Shown here one piece after another: positions 1-10,100 of a stretch of DNA of 64,000 nt. The position numbers were made by a program, and so were the translations under genes. The stretch comes from Martinezella lusitana (GTDB lineage: Bacteria > Pseudomonadota > Alphaproteobacteria > Rhizobiales > Rhizobiaceae). The notes beneath the pieces were generated by a model. It saw only the letters and a program-made list of their open reading frames with translations. It did not search any database and was not told the origin of the DNA. Each line of letters begins with the position of its first letter. Within the stretch, counting starts at the first letter, position 1. The stretch spans positions 1 to 64,000 of the forward strand of contig NZ_FMAF01000007.1 of assembly GCF_900094565.1 (NCBI RefSeq). Reading direction: 5' to 3'.

Positions 1-123
1 GAGGCAACAAACGGCCTCAATGAATCCGGTGTTCGAACTGAAATGATGCGAGCTGCTGTTTCTGAAGCGAATTTCTCATTCGTTAATGACTGTCCGTTCA
101 TGGTCGATACCCCCAACCTTTAG
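1..123 (+). CDS. 3' end of an unidentified protein (partial)
   Basis: The frame starting at base 1 is open for 40 codons and stops at TAG 121-123. The residues read like a normal soluble C-terminus (ends PFMVDTPNL). The rest of the gene lies left of the window, so I cannot assign a family. The sequence turns AT-rich directly after the stop, which fits a real gene end. It could also be a chance open frame. Confidence 0.4.
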   Translation, partial: EATNGLNESGVRTEMMRAAVSEANFSFVNDCPFMVDTPNL

Positions 124-278
124 TGTGACCCTTATTCTTCTTGTGACCGCCCGAATATTTCTATTCTTTGGATAGCAAAGCCCTTGTCTAAATTTCAGCA
201 TTGCTTCTTGCTTCATATTGCTCCCCTCAATCTAGGTTTATCTTATTACAAACTAATACTATATATATTTTTGCGCGC

Positions 279-294
279 ATTAACATATGTTAAT
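279..294. promoter_or_regulatory. 16-bp perfect palindrome in an AT-rich intergenic stretch
   Basis: ATTAACATATGTTAAT equals its own reverse complement. It sits in about 240 bp of AT-rich DNA (124-362) that holds no gene and lies between the partial gene on the left and the 3' end of the Crp/Fnr gene. The symmetry suggests a binding site for a dimeric regulator, but AT-rich DNA makes short palindromes by chance more often. The target gene is unclear because both flanking genes end here. Confidence 0.4.
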
Positions 295-362
295 AAAAAC
301 TAGGAATATTGAGGTCACGAATTCTTACAACTCGAATACAACAATAATCTTGGCCGACTTGT

Positions 363-1034
363 TCACATCACATGCTTATCAAAATAGGACTCATCGAAAT
401 CGACGAGCTCCATGAGGCGTTGACGATCGAGAAACGCAACGACACCGTTGCGGAACGAAAGAAGGCCTGCCTCGCGCAGATCCCTGAGCACACGGTTTAT
501 ATGTACGGTCGATAGACCGACGGCGTCGCCGATGTCGGCTTGCGTCAATGGGCAGTCGAAGCCGTCGGAATTCCGATGCTGCCGCGAGGCTCCAATCCGG
601 GTCGCCAACTCGAGTAAAAGATAACCGGTTCTCTCCATTGCATCGCGCCGGCCGATATTGGCAAGCCCCTCGGACATACGGGCCTGGCGTCGCATTAATT
701 CCGTGAGGACAACGCGATAGAAAGAGGCGGGCGCTTCGATCTTCGGAAGCGATGTGAAGTCCGGAAAGACTATGACGCTGACATTGGTGATCGCCTGTAC
801 CGTCTCGCGTGAGAGCACGGTCAGCGGGGTCGAAACCATGTCGCCGCGCAATACGAATTCGGTGACGATGCGCGTGCCATTCGGCATCATCTTGCTGGAG
901 GCCGCCCATCCCTCCTGGATAAAGAGGAGGCGCGGCGCATCGCTCTCATAATCGCAGATGATGTTACCGGCAGCAAAGGTACGCGGAACGCCACCTAAAC
1001 TCTGTATATGATCGATCGAGATCTGCGCTGCCAT
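363..1034 (-). CDS. Crp/Fnr-family transcriptional regulator
   Basis: A 223-residue protein with an N-terminal cyclic-nucleotide-binding-type beta barrel (about residues 10-120) and a C-terminal winged helix-turn-helix. The recognition region reads LTQADIGDAVGLSTVHINRV, typical of the Crp/Fnr family. I see no N-terminal cysteine cluster, so it is not an Fnr-type iron-sulfur sensor. Its ATG follows a GAGGGG ribosome-binding site. About 260 bp of AT-rich DNA (1035-1292) separates it from the 3' end of the pyruvyl transferase gene and should hold its promoter. Crp/Fnr proteins of this size are common in Rhizobium, and the ligand cannot be read from sequence. Its position at the edge of the exopolysaccharide region makes it a candidate regulator of that region, which is inference only. 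Confidence 0.88.
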   Translation of the reverse strand: MAAQISIDHIQSLGGVPRTFAAGNIICDYESDAPRLLFIQEGWAASSKMMPNGTRIVTEFVLRGDMVSTPLTVLSRETVQAITNVSVIVFPDFTSLPKIEAPASFYRVVLTELMRRQARMSEGLANIGRRDAMERTGYLLLELATRIGASRQHRNSDGFDCPLTQADIGDAVGLSTVHINRVLRDLREAGLLSFRNGVVAFLDRQRLMELVDFDESYFDKHVM

Positions 1035-1292
1035 GATATCGGCCCCTCAAACCGAAAGCATATCCTGAACGTTCAAAAAGACCATTCGCAAATATAAATC
1101 TCGCTATCCGCGGCAATTTTATATCATATAAAATCAGATGTGTCTTTGATCGAAATCGATCTACAATCATGACCGCGCTGCACTATTATAAGTATATGAA
1201 ATACACTTTCTGTAAAGAATAAAATAGGATGGTGAAATAGGAAAATCTGAGCGAAGAAACTCACATTAAAGTATTACATGTGGCTGCCTTGA

Positions 1293-2513
1293 TTATACTT
1301 TGTGCATGGCCTGCAAGTCATCCCCGATCAGATGTCGGCGCATATTCATGATTCCGGCTTCGGCTTCGGCCACGGTGGTACGATGACGATTCGATTCGAT
1401 TCCCTCGGACTCCGCGGCTTTCAACAACCAAGCGATATGAGGGGGGAACAATGCTGCGTTGCCGACGAAATATGCCTCTCGCCCGACCGAATTGAAGAAG
1501 CCTTCGACCTTCCCGTCCCAGCCCAATCCTACATGCGGAATCCTCAGAGCATAGGCGGCGATACAAGCATGCAGCCTGTGCGCCAGAATAACGTCGGTCG
1601 AATGAAGTATCCGGACCAAATCATCTGGAACCCGCGGGCGTTCAGCGAGATCCAACATTCCGGCTGCAATGACACGATGCATCGAGACTGAATTCCGAAT
1701 CTGCTCGGCAAAGACTTGATCTTCTTTGGCGCCGTTACAGAACAGGATCACCCGATAACCATCATCAAGAAGTAGTCCGATCAGATCCCGATAATCTCCA
1801 ATATTGCAGAATGGGATTTTCGACATGTTCCGGCTGGCGTGTCGCTGCAGGATCATAGGATCCGTCACGCAGAGGCCGACCGTCGGTTGGAGCCCTTGCG
1901 ATGGCATGCGACGTTCATGGCCGGAAAATGCCTGGACCAACAATCCCGGATCGCGAACAATCTTGGCGGCTGGCCCTTCAGGAAAATGCTCGCGCCAATT
2001 ATCTTGGGCGAAGCCGTCACGCACGGAAAGATGGACGAGCTGAGCCTGCTTCAGTCGAGCGAAGAGATCATACGCTTTCTTCGACCAGCGCTCGCTGACG
2101 CCCACTGCGTAGATCGCCAGTGGCCGATTGTGGCGACAGACGCAGTCAAGGACCTGGCCGACTTTCAATGGAAAATTGAGATCGTCATCCTGGAACAGAT
2201 TACCGCCGCCGATCACCACCGCATCCGCCGCCGCAATCTTGGCGTCCCACTGGTCATGGAGTTTGCGCAACTTCCGCTCCAGCATGAAGCGAACCAACCG
2301 TTGCCGCGCGAAGACAGGTAGCCGCTGTAGCAGCTTGAGCGCATATCGGCGTTGCCCGCCGCGGCCTGTCCCGAAATCCTGTCGCCCCGCAAGATCGACG
2401 GTCTCGACTTCTATATGGTCCGCCCTGTTCCTCAATGCGGTCTCGACGCATTGCGCCAGAAGCCCGTCGCCCAGATTTTCGCTGTATTTGACGTTGAAGA
2501 CGACAATCTTCAT
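1293..2513 (-). CDS. Polysaccharide pyruvyl transferase family protein
   Basis: A 406-residue protein of the polysaccharide pyruvyl transferase family (CsaB/ExoV/WcaK type). The N-terminus has NVKYSENLGDGLLAQ, then VVIGGGNLFQDDD; the C-terminal half has VILAHRLHACIAAYALRIPHVGLGWDGKV, where the conserved arginine-leucine-histidine segment is intact. Family members move pyruvate from phosphoenolpyruvate onto a sugar, usually as a ketal, in the cytoplasm. The ATG overlaps the stop of the upstream Wzy-like gene by four bases (ATGA), so the two are translationally coupled. The likely role is pyruvylation of the repeat unit of this exopolysaccharide; the sugar acceptor is unknown. Confidence 0.88.
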   Translation of the reverse strand: MKIVVFNVKYSENLGDGLLAQCVETALRNRADHIEVETVDLAGRQDFGTGRGGQRRYALKLLQRLPVFARQRLVRFMLERKLRKLHDQWDAKIAAADAVVIGGGNLFQDDDLNFPLKVGQVLDCVCRHNRPLAIYAVGVSERWSKKAYDLFARLKQAQLVHLSVRDGFAQDNWREHFPEGPAAKIVRDPGLLVQAFSGHERRMPSQGLQPTVGLCVTDPMILQRHASRNMSKIPFCNIGDYRDLIGLLLDDGYRVILFCNGAKEDQVFAEQIRNSVSMHRVIAAGMLDLAERPRVPDDLVRILHSTDVILAHRLHACIAAYALRIPHVGLGWDGKVEGFFNSVGREAYFVGNAALFPPHIAWLLKAAESEGIESNRHRTTVAEAEAGIMNMRRHLIGDDLQAMHKV

Positions 2514-3934
2514 TGCAGTTCTCCGACAACACCGAACTGCGGCTTGCGCGCGATACTCATCTGGCTTGCTGTGGCTGTCAGGGCGGAAATACCGCCTGCA
2601 AGGATGTAGAACATCAATCCCAGATCATAGACGGTGCCGGAGGTTGCAGCCGAAATCAGGACGGTGATGAGCCCGGCTTTGGCTGCGCGCACAACCGCGG
2701 AAACCTTACGGGACGGCAAATGTCTGGATCGCGTGTCGGCTGCCATCAGCATGGCGACGAAGCTTGCAAAGATCAGTGTGCCGATGACCCCGATATTGGA
2801 TAGGAGCACGAGGCCGAAACTCGACGCCCGGGCGCTGCCGAGGCCGGCGCCGAAGCCACTCGTGTCGAGGAATGCCTGGTAGGCCATGGCGTTCCACATA
2901 AAGCGTTCGCGCCCGGACTGGCTGTCGGCCTTCGAGAAGAGCATCTCGTCGAGAAAATCATGCAGGTTATGAGCAAGATCAGGCATGACGATCAAGACGA
3001 AAAATACGACGAGCGGCATCGCCGCCAGAATCGACACAATCATGACAGGTCGCCCCGCGCCCGGTTCGCGACGAGAAGCCAGAAAGGATTGCAGACAAAG
3101 GATCGGCAGCAAGACAGCGAGCCCAACCAGTGCTGTCGCCGACGTCGAAAGGATCAGCGCTGCAAGCAATAGCCCGGCGACAATGCCTGTCGTGGTGGAG
3201 CGGATACCGCTCAGCCACAGGCTGGTTGTCATAGCAAAGAGAACAAGCGTGAAGTCCGCAAAGGCGGAAGCTTCGGGAAACGTCCCTGAAATCCGCTTGA
3301 GGCCACCCTTCTCGGCGCCGGTCAACAGAGCGTAATTGGCCGTTCGGACGAAGCCGAGAAGAAAATCGGTGTGGGTGAAATGGGTGACGATATCGGCAAG
3401 CGCGAAGCCGAGGTTGACACTCGCCACAACCAAAATGCCGTTGATCAGGATTCCAGGGGTGCCGTTGCTTCGGAAGAAGGCAAAGGTCGCGGCGAAGCAG
3501 ATGAGGCCCCCCACCGCATAGACGGATTGGGTAATATTGTTCGACGAGAATTTCAGCGGCACCAGCGCAATGAGATTACGTGCGCCGATTGACCGCTCGA
3601 CCGACATAGTCTGCGTCACGCCCTGAAACAGGCGCGGAAAGAAAATGGCCGTTGCCAAGCCAAAGGCGGTCAGAAGCAGTAGGAGGAAGCCCGGACGCGG
3701 GGGTGCCAGGGCGGCAAGGAACGGCCCTTCTCCATGCGCCATGAACAACCGTGCCGTGAAAAATAACAGAAAGAGGCTCGGCACCAGAACCGATGCGCCG
3801 CCGAGGCCGGGCACGCTGAAGGCCGCGGCTGCGCCGAAGATCGTCGACAGTATCATGACAACGAACGACCACCGCACAGGTGCGGCCAGCATCGCAATGC
3901 CAACGATCAATGTCACCAGTCCCATTAAATTCAT
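2510..3934 (-). CDS. Wzy-like polysaccharide polymerase / O-antigen ligase-like membrane protein
   Basis: A 474-residue, very hydrophobic protein with about 10-12 predicted membrane segments, beginning MNLMGLVTLIVGIAMLAAPV and ending in a short soluble tail. There is a large loop between about residues 170 and 220, as expected for Wzy polymerases and WaaL ligases. These proteins are poorly conserved, so the call rests on size, topology and context: it is coupled to a pyruvyl transferase and lies in a locus with Wzx, Wzc, Wza and ExoY-like genes. It would polymerise lipid-linked repeat units at the periplasmic face of the inner membrane. No other polymerase candidate is visible in the locus. 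Confidence 0.72.
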   Translation of the reverse strand: MNLMGLVTLIVGIAMLAAPVRWSFVVMILSTIFGAAAAFSVPGLGGASVLVPSLFLLFFTARLFMAHGEGPFLAALAPPRPGFLLLLLTAFGLATAIFFPRLFQGVTQTMSVERSIGARNLIALVPLKFSSNNITQSVYAVGGLICFAATFAFFRSNGTPGILINGILVVASVNLGFALADIVTHFTHTDFLLGFVRTANYALLTGAEKGGLKRISGTFPEASAFADFTLVLFAMTTSLWLSGIRSTTTGIVAGLLLAALILSTSATALVGLAVLLPILCLQSFLASRREPGAGRPVMIVSILAAMPLVVFFVLIVMPDLAHNLHDFLDEMLFSKADSQSGRERFMWNAMAYQAFLDTSGFGAGLGSARASSFGLVLLSNIGVIGTLIFASFVAMLMAADTRSRHLPSRKVSAVVRAAKAGLITVLISAATSGTVYDLGLMFYILAGGISALTATASQMSIARKPQFGVVGELQ

Positions 3935-4083
3935 AGGTTGTAGCCCCGAGTTCCTGCCTCATTGTTGCCACAAGCTATCATGCCGGTATGCTGCTGTATT
4001 TCCGCCATGCCTAAGCCTTTTGGTGGACGCGCTAGCCGAAAAACGTTCTATGCCGGACGAGCTGCGCCGTTCATGCTGGCAAC

Positions 4084-4926
4084 ATGGATCACACCTCGCG
4101 CAGACATATCTGGCCATGCTCGAACGACCGCCGCACATTTCTCCGCGCCGGGCTCGTAGCGGCATTTGCCGCAATCGCAGGTATTCCGGCCGCACATGCC
4201 AGTGATACCGGAGATGGGCTCGACCTTGGCGCTATGGCGCTGACATTCGAGGACAATTTCGACAACCTGAGCGTTTCCGCTTGGGGGCCGGGCACTCGCT
4301 GGATTGCTCATACGCCCTGGAACGGCGACTTTGGCGGCGCGCGCTTCTCCGATCCGAACGGCGACTTTCCCTTCACGGTCGAAGACGGCATGTTGCGCAT
4401 TACCGCGGCGCGTGATGGCAAGGGCGTCTGGCGCTCGGGCCTGCTTGCCTCTGTCGATAGCAAGGGCAATGGCTTTTCTCAGCAGTATGGCTATTTCGAA
4501 ATGCGTGCCCGCTTGCCCGACGGCCCGGGTGTGTGGCCAGCCTTCTGGTTGATCGGCAAGGACCGATCGAAATCCACCGCCGAAATCGATGTCGTCGAAT
4601 ATTATGGCGACAAGCCGGGCGCTTACTCATCGACCGTTCACGTCTGGCACAAGGACGGCCGACACGATTCCGATTATGCCCGCATCAAGGTCTTTGGGGC
4701 GGCAAGCCCCTCGGAAATGCACAGCTATGGCGTGAAGATCGATTCCGACTTCATTCGCATGTATTTCGACGGCGCGCTGGTCTGGAAAACCAAGGTTCTG
4801 CCGGAACATCGCCAGCCCATGTATATTCTCGTCGATCTCGGCATTGTCGAGGGAGTGACGCGGATGGTCGCCTCCGATCCTTCCTTCATGTTCGTCGACT
4901 ATGTCAGGGCCTACCAGTTCAAGTAG
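4084..4926 (+). CDS. Secreted glycoside hydrolase family 16 glycanase
   Basis: A 280-residue protein with a Tat-type signal: a twin arginine in NDRRTFLRAG followed by a hydrophobic stretch and an AHA-S cleavage region near residue 38. The GH16 catalytic signature is EIDVVE with E167, D169 and E172, the nucleophile, helper aspartate and acid/base. GH16 includes ExoK/ExsH, which cut succinoglycan in Sinorhizobium, and other beta-glucanases. The natural role here is probably trimming or release of the exopolysaccharide made by the neighbouring genes. It faces away from the Wzy-like gene across 150 bp. No strong ribosome-binding site precedes this ATG, so the start could be slightly different, but the Tat motif needs a start close to it. 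Confidence 0.88.
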   Translation: MDHTSRRHIWPCSNDRRTFLRAGLVAAFAAIAGIPAAHASDTGDGLDLGAMALTFEDNFDNLSVSAWGPGTRWIAHTPWNGDFGGARFSDPNGDFPFTVEDGMLRITAARDGKGVWRSGLLASVDSKGNGFSQQYGYFEMRARLPDGPGVWPAFWLIGKDRSKSTAEIDVVEYYGDKPGAYSSTVHVWHKDGRHDSDYARIKVFGAASPSEMHSYGVKIDSDFIRMYFDGALVWKTKVLPEHRQPMYILVDLGIVEGVTRMVASDPSFMFVDYVRAYQFK

Positions 4927-5246
4927 CTGTCGCCGCAACAATATCCCTCCCCAAACCGTCTCCTGGCCCGCGTGCGCTCCACATCGCGGCAACATCCACA
5001 TCCCTGCCAGAAATTGGTGTGTTCCTCTTGCCGGCGCCGTCCATAATGCTTTCGGTCAGGTTGCAACTGCTCCTTCGATCTCTTTCGACGAAATGGCTAC
5101 ATCACCTAAGGCTTAAGACTTTTGTGGGTGGCAATGGTCATCCCAATGATCAACTGGTGATTTTCCGGCAGCGTGAAATTCTGCGGATGGCGATGAGGCA
5201 CGCATGTCGTGCCAGCGCCGGCCGCAAGACAACCCGGAGGGTAGCA
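4927..5246. other. 320-bp stretch without a convincing gene, upstream of the NRPS genes
   Basis: Open frames run through this stretch but none looks coding; one of them merely extends the following NRPS gene upstream. It ends in the GGAGG ribosome-binding site (5236-5240) of that gene and probably holds its promoter. I see no clear inverted repeat or terminator after the GH16 gene. Confidence 0.5.
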
Positions 5247-7166
5247 ATGATCGATCGCGAGTCTCTTAAAAATGCAGTTGGTGCTGCAAGTATGCATTAC
5301 GATCGCAACCGCTGCCTTCACGACATGGTGCACGCCCAGGCAGAGGCCGCGCCACAGGCAACGGCCCTGGTTTTCGGCGACACCACGGTGAGCTACCGCG
5401 ACCTCGATCGGCTTTCCGACGCGCTTGCGACGTATCTTATAAAGCTCGGCGTCCGGAAGGCAGATATCGTTGGCCTGTTCCTTCCACGCAGCCTCAACGC
5501 CATCATCTGCAAGCTGGCCATTCTCAAGGCCGGCGGCGCGTACCTACCTCTCGATCCCGCCTTTCCAATCGAGCATCTCGACCATGTCATCGGCGAATGT
5601 CAGCCGAAGGTCATTTTTGCCGATGCAGCCCATGGCGAAACGCTCGGCTCGGTTCCCAGCATGGCCGCAAGGGTTATCGAGGCCGGCGCCATCATCGCGG
5701 AGATGGCAAATCGAGCCCATGCTCCCGCCCCAGCCGTCAAGGTCGGCGGCGACGATCTCGCCTATGTCATGTACACGTCCGGTTCGACCGGCAGGCCGAA
5801 AGGCACCATGATCTCCCACCGCAGCATTGCGCGGGTCGTGCTCGATCAGACCTATGTCGACTTTCGGCCTGAAGACGTCGTTCTTCACACCGCCACCATC
5901 GCCTTCGACGCCTCGACCTTCGAAATCTGGGGAGCCCTGCTCAACGGCTCCGCCTTGGCAATCATGCCGGACACCAGCTTCTCCGTCGCCCGCCTGTGCG
6001 ATTTCATGCGGACGACCGGTGTCAGCATCACCTTCCTGACGACCGGGCTGTTCAACGTGTTCGCCGATCACGCCCGCGGACCTCTGCCGAAGCTTCGCCA
6101 TGTTCTGTTCGGCGGCGACGTTGGGTCGGCGGTTCATGCCCGGCGCTTTCTTGAGCGTCATCCCGGCTGCAAGCTCACCAATGCCTATGGCCCGACGGAG
6201 ACGACCGTCTTTGCGACCGCGTTCCAGGTGCTTCCGAACTTCTCCGACAAGGAACTGCCGATCGGCAAGGCGATCGCGCATACCGGTATTGCCGTCCTCA
6301 ACGAGGAATTGCGCGAGGTTGGCCGGGGAATCGAAGGTCAATTGGCGATATCGGGCGACGGCCTGGCGATCGGCTATTTCAAGCGGCCCGAATTGACGGC
6401 CGAGAAGTTCGTGACGATCGACACGAAAAACGGCAGGACCCGCTACTATCTGACCGGTGACATCGCCTTCCTGCAGGCCGACGGCACGGTTGCCTTCAAG
6501 GGTCGCCGGGACCGTCAAGTCAAGATCAATGGCAAGCGCATCGAACTGGATGAGATCGAGGCGGCGCTGAGACGCGATCCGCGTCTTGCCGACGGCATTG
6601 TTCTTTGTCATGAGCAGGGTCCAAATCTGAAACGGATCGTCGCCTATCTGTGCCCGAAAGAGGATCGCGCGGGCGCGGGTCCCGATCTGGGGCCGAGCGT
6701 CATGGCGGCGCTGCGCGCGGTACTTCCGGCCTATATGATCCCGAGCGCCGCCGTTATCGTCGATGCTTTGCCATTGACGCCCGCCGGCAAGGTCGATCGC
6801 TCCAAGCTTACTCCGCCGGCAATTGAACCCATCGCGACGCCCATGGGCGCAATTGCCAAAAGCCGGACGGAAGAGCTGCTGACGACGCTGTGGCAGGACG
6901 CATTGGGCCTCGGCGCAGTTGAAATCGACAGGAACTTCTTCGATCTCGGCGGAACCTCCCTTCAGCTGATGGAGATCCACGCCGGCCTGGAAACGGAGCT
7001 CGACCATCCCATCGACGTGGTCGCGCTGTTCCGCCATCCGACAATCCGGGAATTGGCGCGTCACCTCGACGGTAAGGCTCCGGACCCGATACGAGCAGCG
7101 GCGGCCGCTCAGCGCGCTGCACTTCAGCAAAAGGCAATATCCCAATTCCGCAGGAGCTCCTCATGA
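5247..7166 (+). CDS. NRPS loading module: adenylation and thiolation domains (A-T)
   Basis: A 639-residue two-domain non-ribosomal peptide synthetase. The adenylation domain (about residues 20-535) shows YTSGSTGRPKG, NAYGPTETT, YLTGD, GRRDRQVKINGKRIE and LTPAGKVDR; the thiolation domain has LGGTSLQ with the phosphopantetheine serine at S571. Reading the ten pocket positions by eye gives D-A-F-F-L-G-A-V-F-K, closest to known isoleucine/valine-type codes, so a branched aliphatic amino acid is my guess. There is no condensation domain, so it should act as the chain starter for the next protein, whose ATG overlaps this stop (ATGA). I chose the ATG at 5247 because a GGAGG lies six bases upstream; longer upstream open frames lack homology. 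The carrier serine needs the Sfp-type transferase encoded at 19510-20217. Confidence 0.93.
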   Translation: MIDRESLKNAVGAASMHYDRNRCLHDMVHAQAEAAPQATALVFGDTTVSYRDLDRLSDALATYLIKLGVRKADIVGLFLPRSLNAIICKLAILKAGGAYLPLDPAFPIEHLDHVIGECQPKVIFADAAHGETLGSVPSMAARVIEAGAIIAEMANRAHAPAPAVKVGGDDLAYVMYTSGSTGRPKGTMISHRSIARVVLDQTYVDFRPEDVVLHTATIAFDASTFEIWGALLNGSALAIMPDTSFSVARLCDFMRTTGVSITFLTTGLFNVFADHARGPLPKLRHVLFGGDVGSAVHARRFLERHPGCKLTNAYGPTETTVFATAFQVLPNFSDKELPIGKAIAHTGIAVLNEELREVGRGIEGQLAISGDGLAIGYFKRPELTAEKFVTIDTKNGRTRYYLTGDIAFLQADGTVAFKGRRDRQVKINGKRIELDEIEAALRRDPRLADGIVLCHEQGPNLKRIVAYLCPKEDRAGAGPDLGPSVMAALRAVLPAYMIPSAAVIVDALPLTPAGKVDRSKLTPPAIEPIATPMGAIAKSRTEELLTTLWQDALGLGAVEIDRNFFDLGGTSLQLMEIHAGLETELDHPIDVVALFRHPTIRELARHLDGKAPDPIRAAAAAQRAALQQKAISQFRRSSS

Positions 7167-10100
7167 AGGCAAGTCACCATGGCCAGGGCGAAGAGCCTGA
7201 TTTCTTGGATAGTGAGGATCTGGTCGGGCAGGGTTCCGGGCACATAGCCATTATCGGCATGTCCGGTCGCTTCCCAGGCGCGCCTTCGGTGGACGAGCTA
7301 TGGCAATTGGTTTGCGAAGGGCGGGACGTCTTTTCGCGTTTTTCGCCGGACGAGATCGAAGACGCCTTCACGGACGAAGAGCGGTCGCAGCCGAACTATG
7401 TTGCGGCAAGACCTCATCTTCCTGACGTCGGGATGTTCGATGCGGAGTTCTTCGGCATGTTTCCGCGGGAGGCGGCGGTGACCGATCCGCAACATCGGGT
7501 CTTCCTGGAAATCTGCTGGGAGGCGCTTGAAAGCGGCGGATACGATGCGCAGCGCTACAACGGCATGATCGGCGTCTTTGCCGGATGCTCCATGCCGACT
7601 TATCTCATCAACAATGTTCTGCGTGACCGCGCCAAGGCGGAGGAATTCACCTCCAATTACCAGATCGGCTGCTTCCATGAGCTTGTCGGCGCTCTCAATG
7701 ATACGCTGGCAACGCGCGTCGCCTATAAGCTCGATCTTCGCGGCCCTGCTTTCACGGTACAATCGGCTTGCTCGACCTCGCTTCTGGCCGTGTCGCAGGC
7801 CTGCCAGAATCTGCTCACCTATAGCTGTGACATGGCGCTGGCCGGTGGGGTGTCGATCACCATTCCGCAAAGGCGGGGCTATATGTACCAGGATGGCGGC
7901 ATGGCCTCTCCGGATGGAACATGCCGACCTTTCGACGCGAACGCTGCCGGAACGGTGTTTGCAAGCGGCGCCGGCGTCGTTCTTTTGAAGCGTCAGGAAG
8001 ATGCACTGCGCGACGGCGACCATATCTATGCGGTCATTCGCGGCTATGGCATCAACAATGACGGCAGCGACAAGGTCGGCTTCGTCGCGCCGAGCGCCGA
8101 GGGGCAGGCCGAGGCAATCGCCGCAGCACTCGCCAATGCTGCCGTGGAGCCGTCGACAATCGGCTATGTCGAATGTCACGGCACTGCGACACCGCTTGGC
8201 GACCCCATCGAGTTCAACGGGCTGAAGAGGGCTTTTGCACAGAATCCGCCGACGGCCGCAAGTTGTGCACTTGGCTCGATCAAGGGCAATATCGGACACA
8301 TGGACGCCGCCGCTGGCGTCACCGGCCTGATCAAGGCGGCGCTGGTGCTGGGCTCCGCCAAGATCCCGCCGATGGCCAACTACAAGCAACCCAATCCGCA
8401 CATCGATCTCGACCACAGCCCCTTCTACATCCCGACAGCAATGATCGACTGGCCACAGGGGCAAGGTCCCCGGCGGGCCGGCGTCAGCTCTTTCGGCGTG
8501 GGCGGCACGAATGTCCATGTTGTCCTAGAAGAGCCGCCGCGCAGGCGCCTTCAAGCCGAAGAGCTTGGAAGACGATATATTCTGCCGCTCTCGGCGCGCA
8601 GCAAGCCCGCCCTCGCGACGATGCGGGCCGCTCTTGGCGATCATCTCGCCAAGAACCCGAAAATTTCCGTGATGCAGCTTGCCCATACGCTTCAGGAAGG
8701 GCGCCGCGAGTTCAGCCATCGCCTCGCTATCTCTGCCAGCAGTGTCGAAGACGCCATCGGTCGGCTGACAACGGAGAACTATCAGTCTTTCATTGCAGCG
8801 GACGAACCGCCCGTCGCCTTTATGTTTCCAGGGCAAGGCGCACAATATGTCGGCATGGGCGCTGGCCTTTATAGGTCGGAACCCGAATTCACCCGCTGGA
8901 TCGATCGTGGCGCCGAGCTTCTGAAGATGACGCTCGGGCTCGATCTGCGCGACTACATCTGCCATACCGGGCCGGTAACCCAGGCGATCACCGATGAGCA
9001 GCGCGAGACGCGCATCGCCCAACCCTGCCTCTATCTTGTCGAATATGCGCTGGCACGGCTGTGGCTCAGTCGTGGCGTGAAGCCCTATGCCATGATCGGC
9101 CATAGCGTCGGCGAATTTGTTGCCGCCACGCTTGCCAACGTCATCTCGTTCGAAGACGGCTTGCGGCTGGTCGCCAATCGTGGGCGCCTGATGCAGCATC
9201 AGCCGCAGGGAGCCATGGTTTCGGTTCGCGCGGATGTCGAAACGACCAGCTCATACTTGCGGGGCGAAGTCGAAATCGCCGCAATCAACGCGCCGAAACT
9301 CTGCGTCATCTCGGGGCCGTTTGCCGATATCGATAGGGTTTGCGGCGAACTCGAATCCGCCAATATCGCCTTCAGCCGCCTGCACACATCGCATGCCTTC
9401 CATTCCGCGATGATGAACGACGCCGCCGAGGCACTGCGTCAGGAAACGGAGAAGGTTACCTATGGCACTGCCACCATGCCCTTCATCTCCTGCGTCACCG
9501 GCGACTGGCAGACAGGGGAACTAGGAACCTCGCCCGACTACTGGGCCATGCATTGCCGCGACACTGTCCGCTTCGCCGATGGTCTGGCGACGCTATGCCG
9601 TGACCGCAAGCCAATCCTTCTTGAAGTTGGCCCGGGGCGCACGCTTTCCGTCTTTGCCGCGCAGACAATCGCGCGTGACGATCTGGCGGCGGTGGTGCAA
9701 TCACTGCCTGAACACGACCGCGCTTCCGCTGCGGCCGAAACGCTCGCCGAAGCACATGGCAAGCTCTGGATGGCGGGTTGTTCGCTCGTCTGGCCAGCTC
9801 TCCCGATCGCCGCCAAACAGCGACTGGTCTTGCCAACCTATCCTTTCCAACGCCAGCGCCATTGGATCGACGCCCCCGCATCGGCACGACGGGCGTCGGC
9901 ACAGCAGATCAGCGCCATGCCAGGCAATCCCACCATCACCATCCCCGTCGCCTCAGACGTCAACCTCGCCGAGGAGAACAAATCAATGAATGTCGCAGCA
10001 CCAATCTCCGCTTCCCACCGCGTTCTCACATTGGAAACCAGCCTCTTGACCCTGCTCAGCGACATGTCGGGAGAGACGCTCGGTCCGGATGAGCGGGCGG

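Noticed and set aside
4533-5246. Upstream extension of the first NRPS gene
   Set aside because: It overlaps the GH16 gene in another frame, has no NRPS homology, and the strong ribosome-binding site is at 5236-5240.
5544-7145. A 533-codon open frame on the minus strand
   Set aside because: It lies entirely opposite the A-T synthetase gene, whose motifs are certain; long antisense frames are expected in GC-rich coding DNA.
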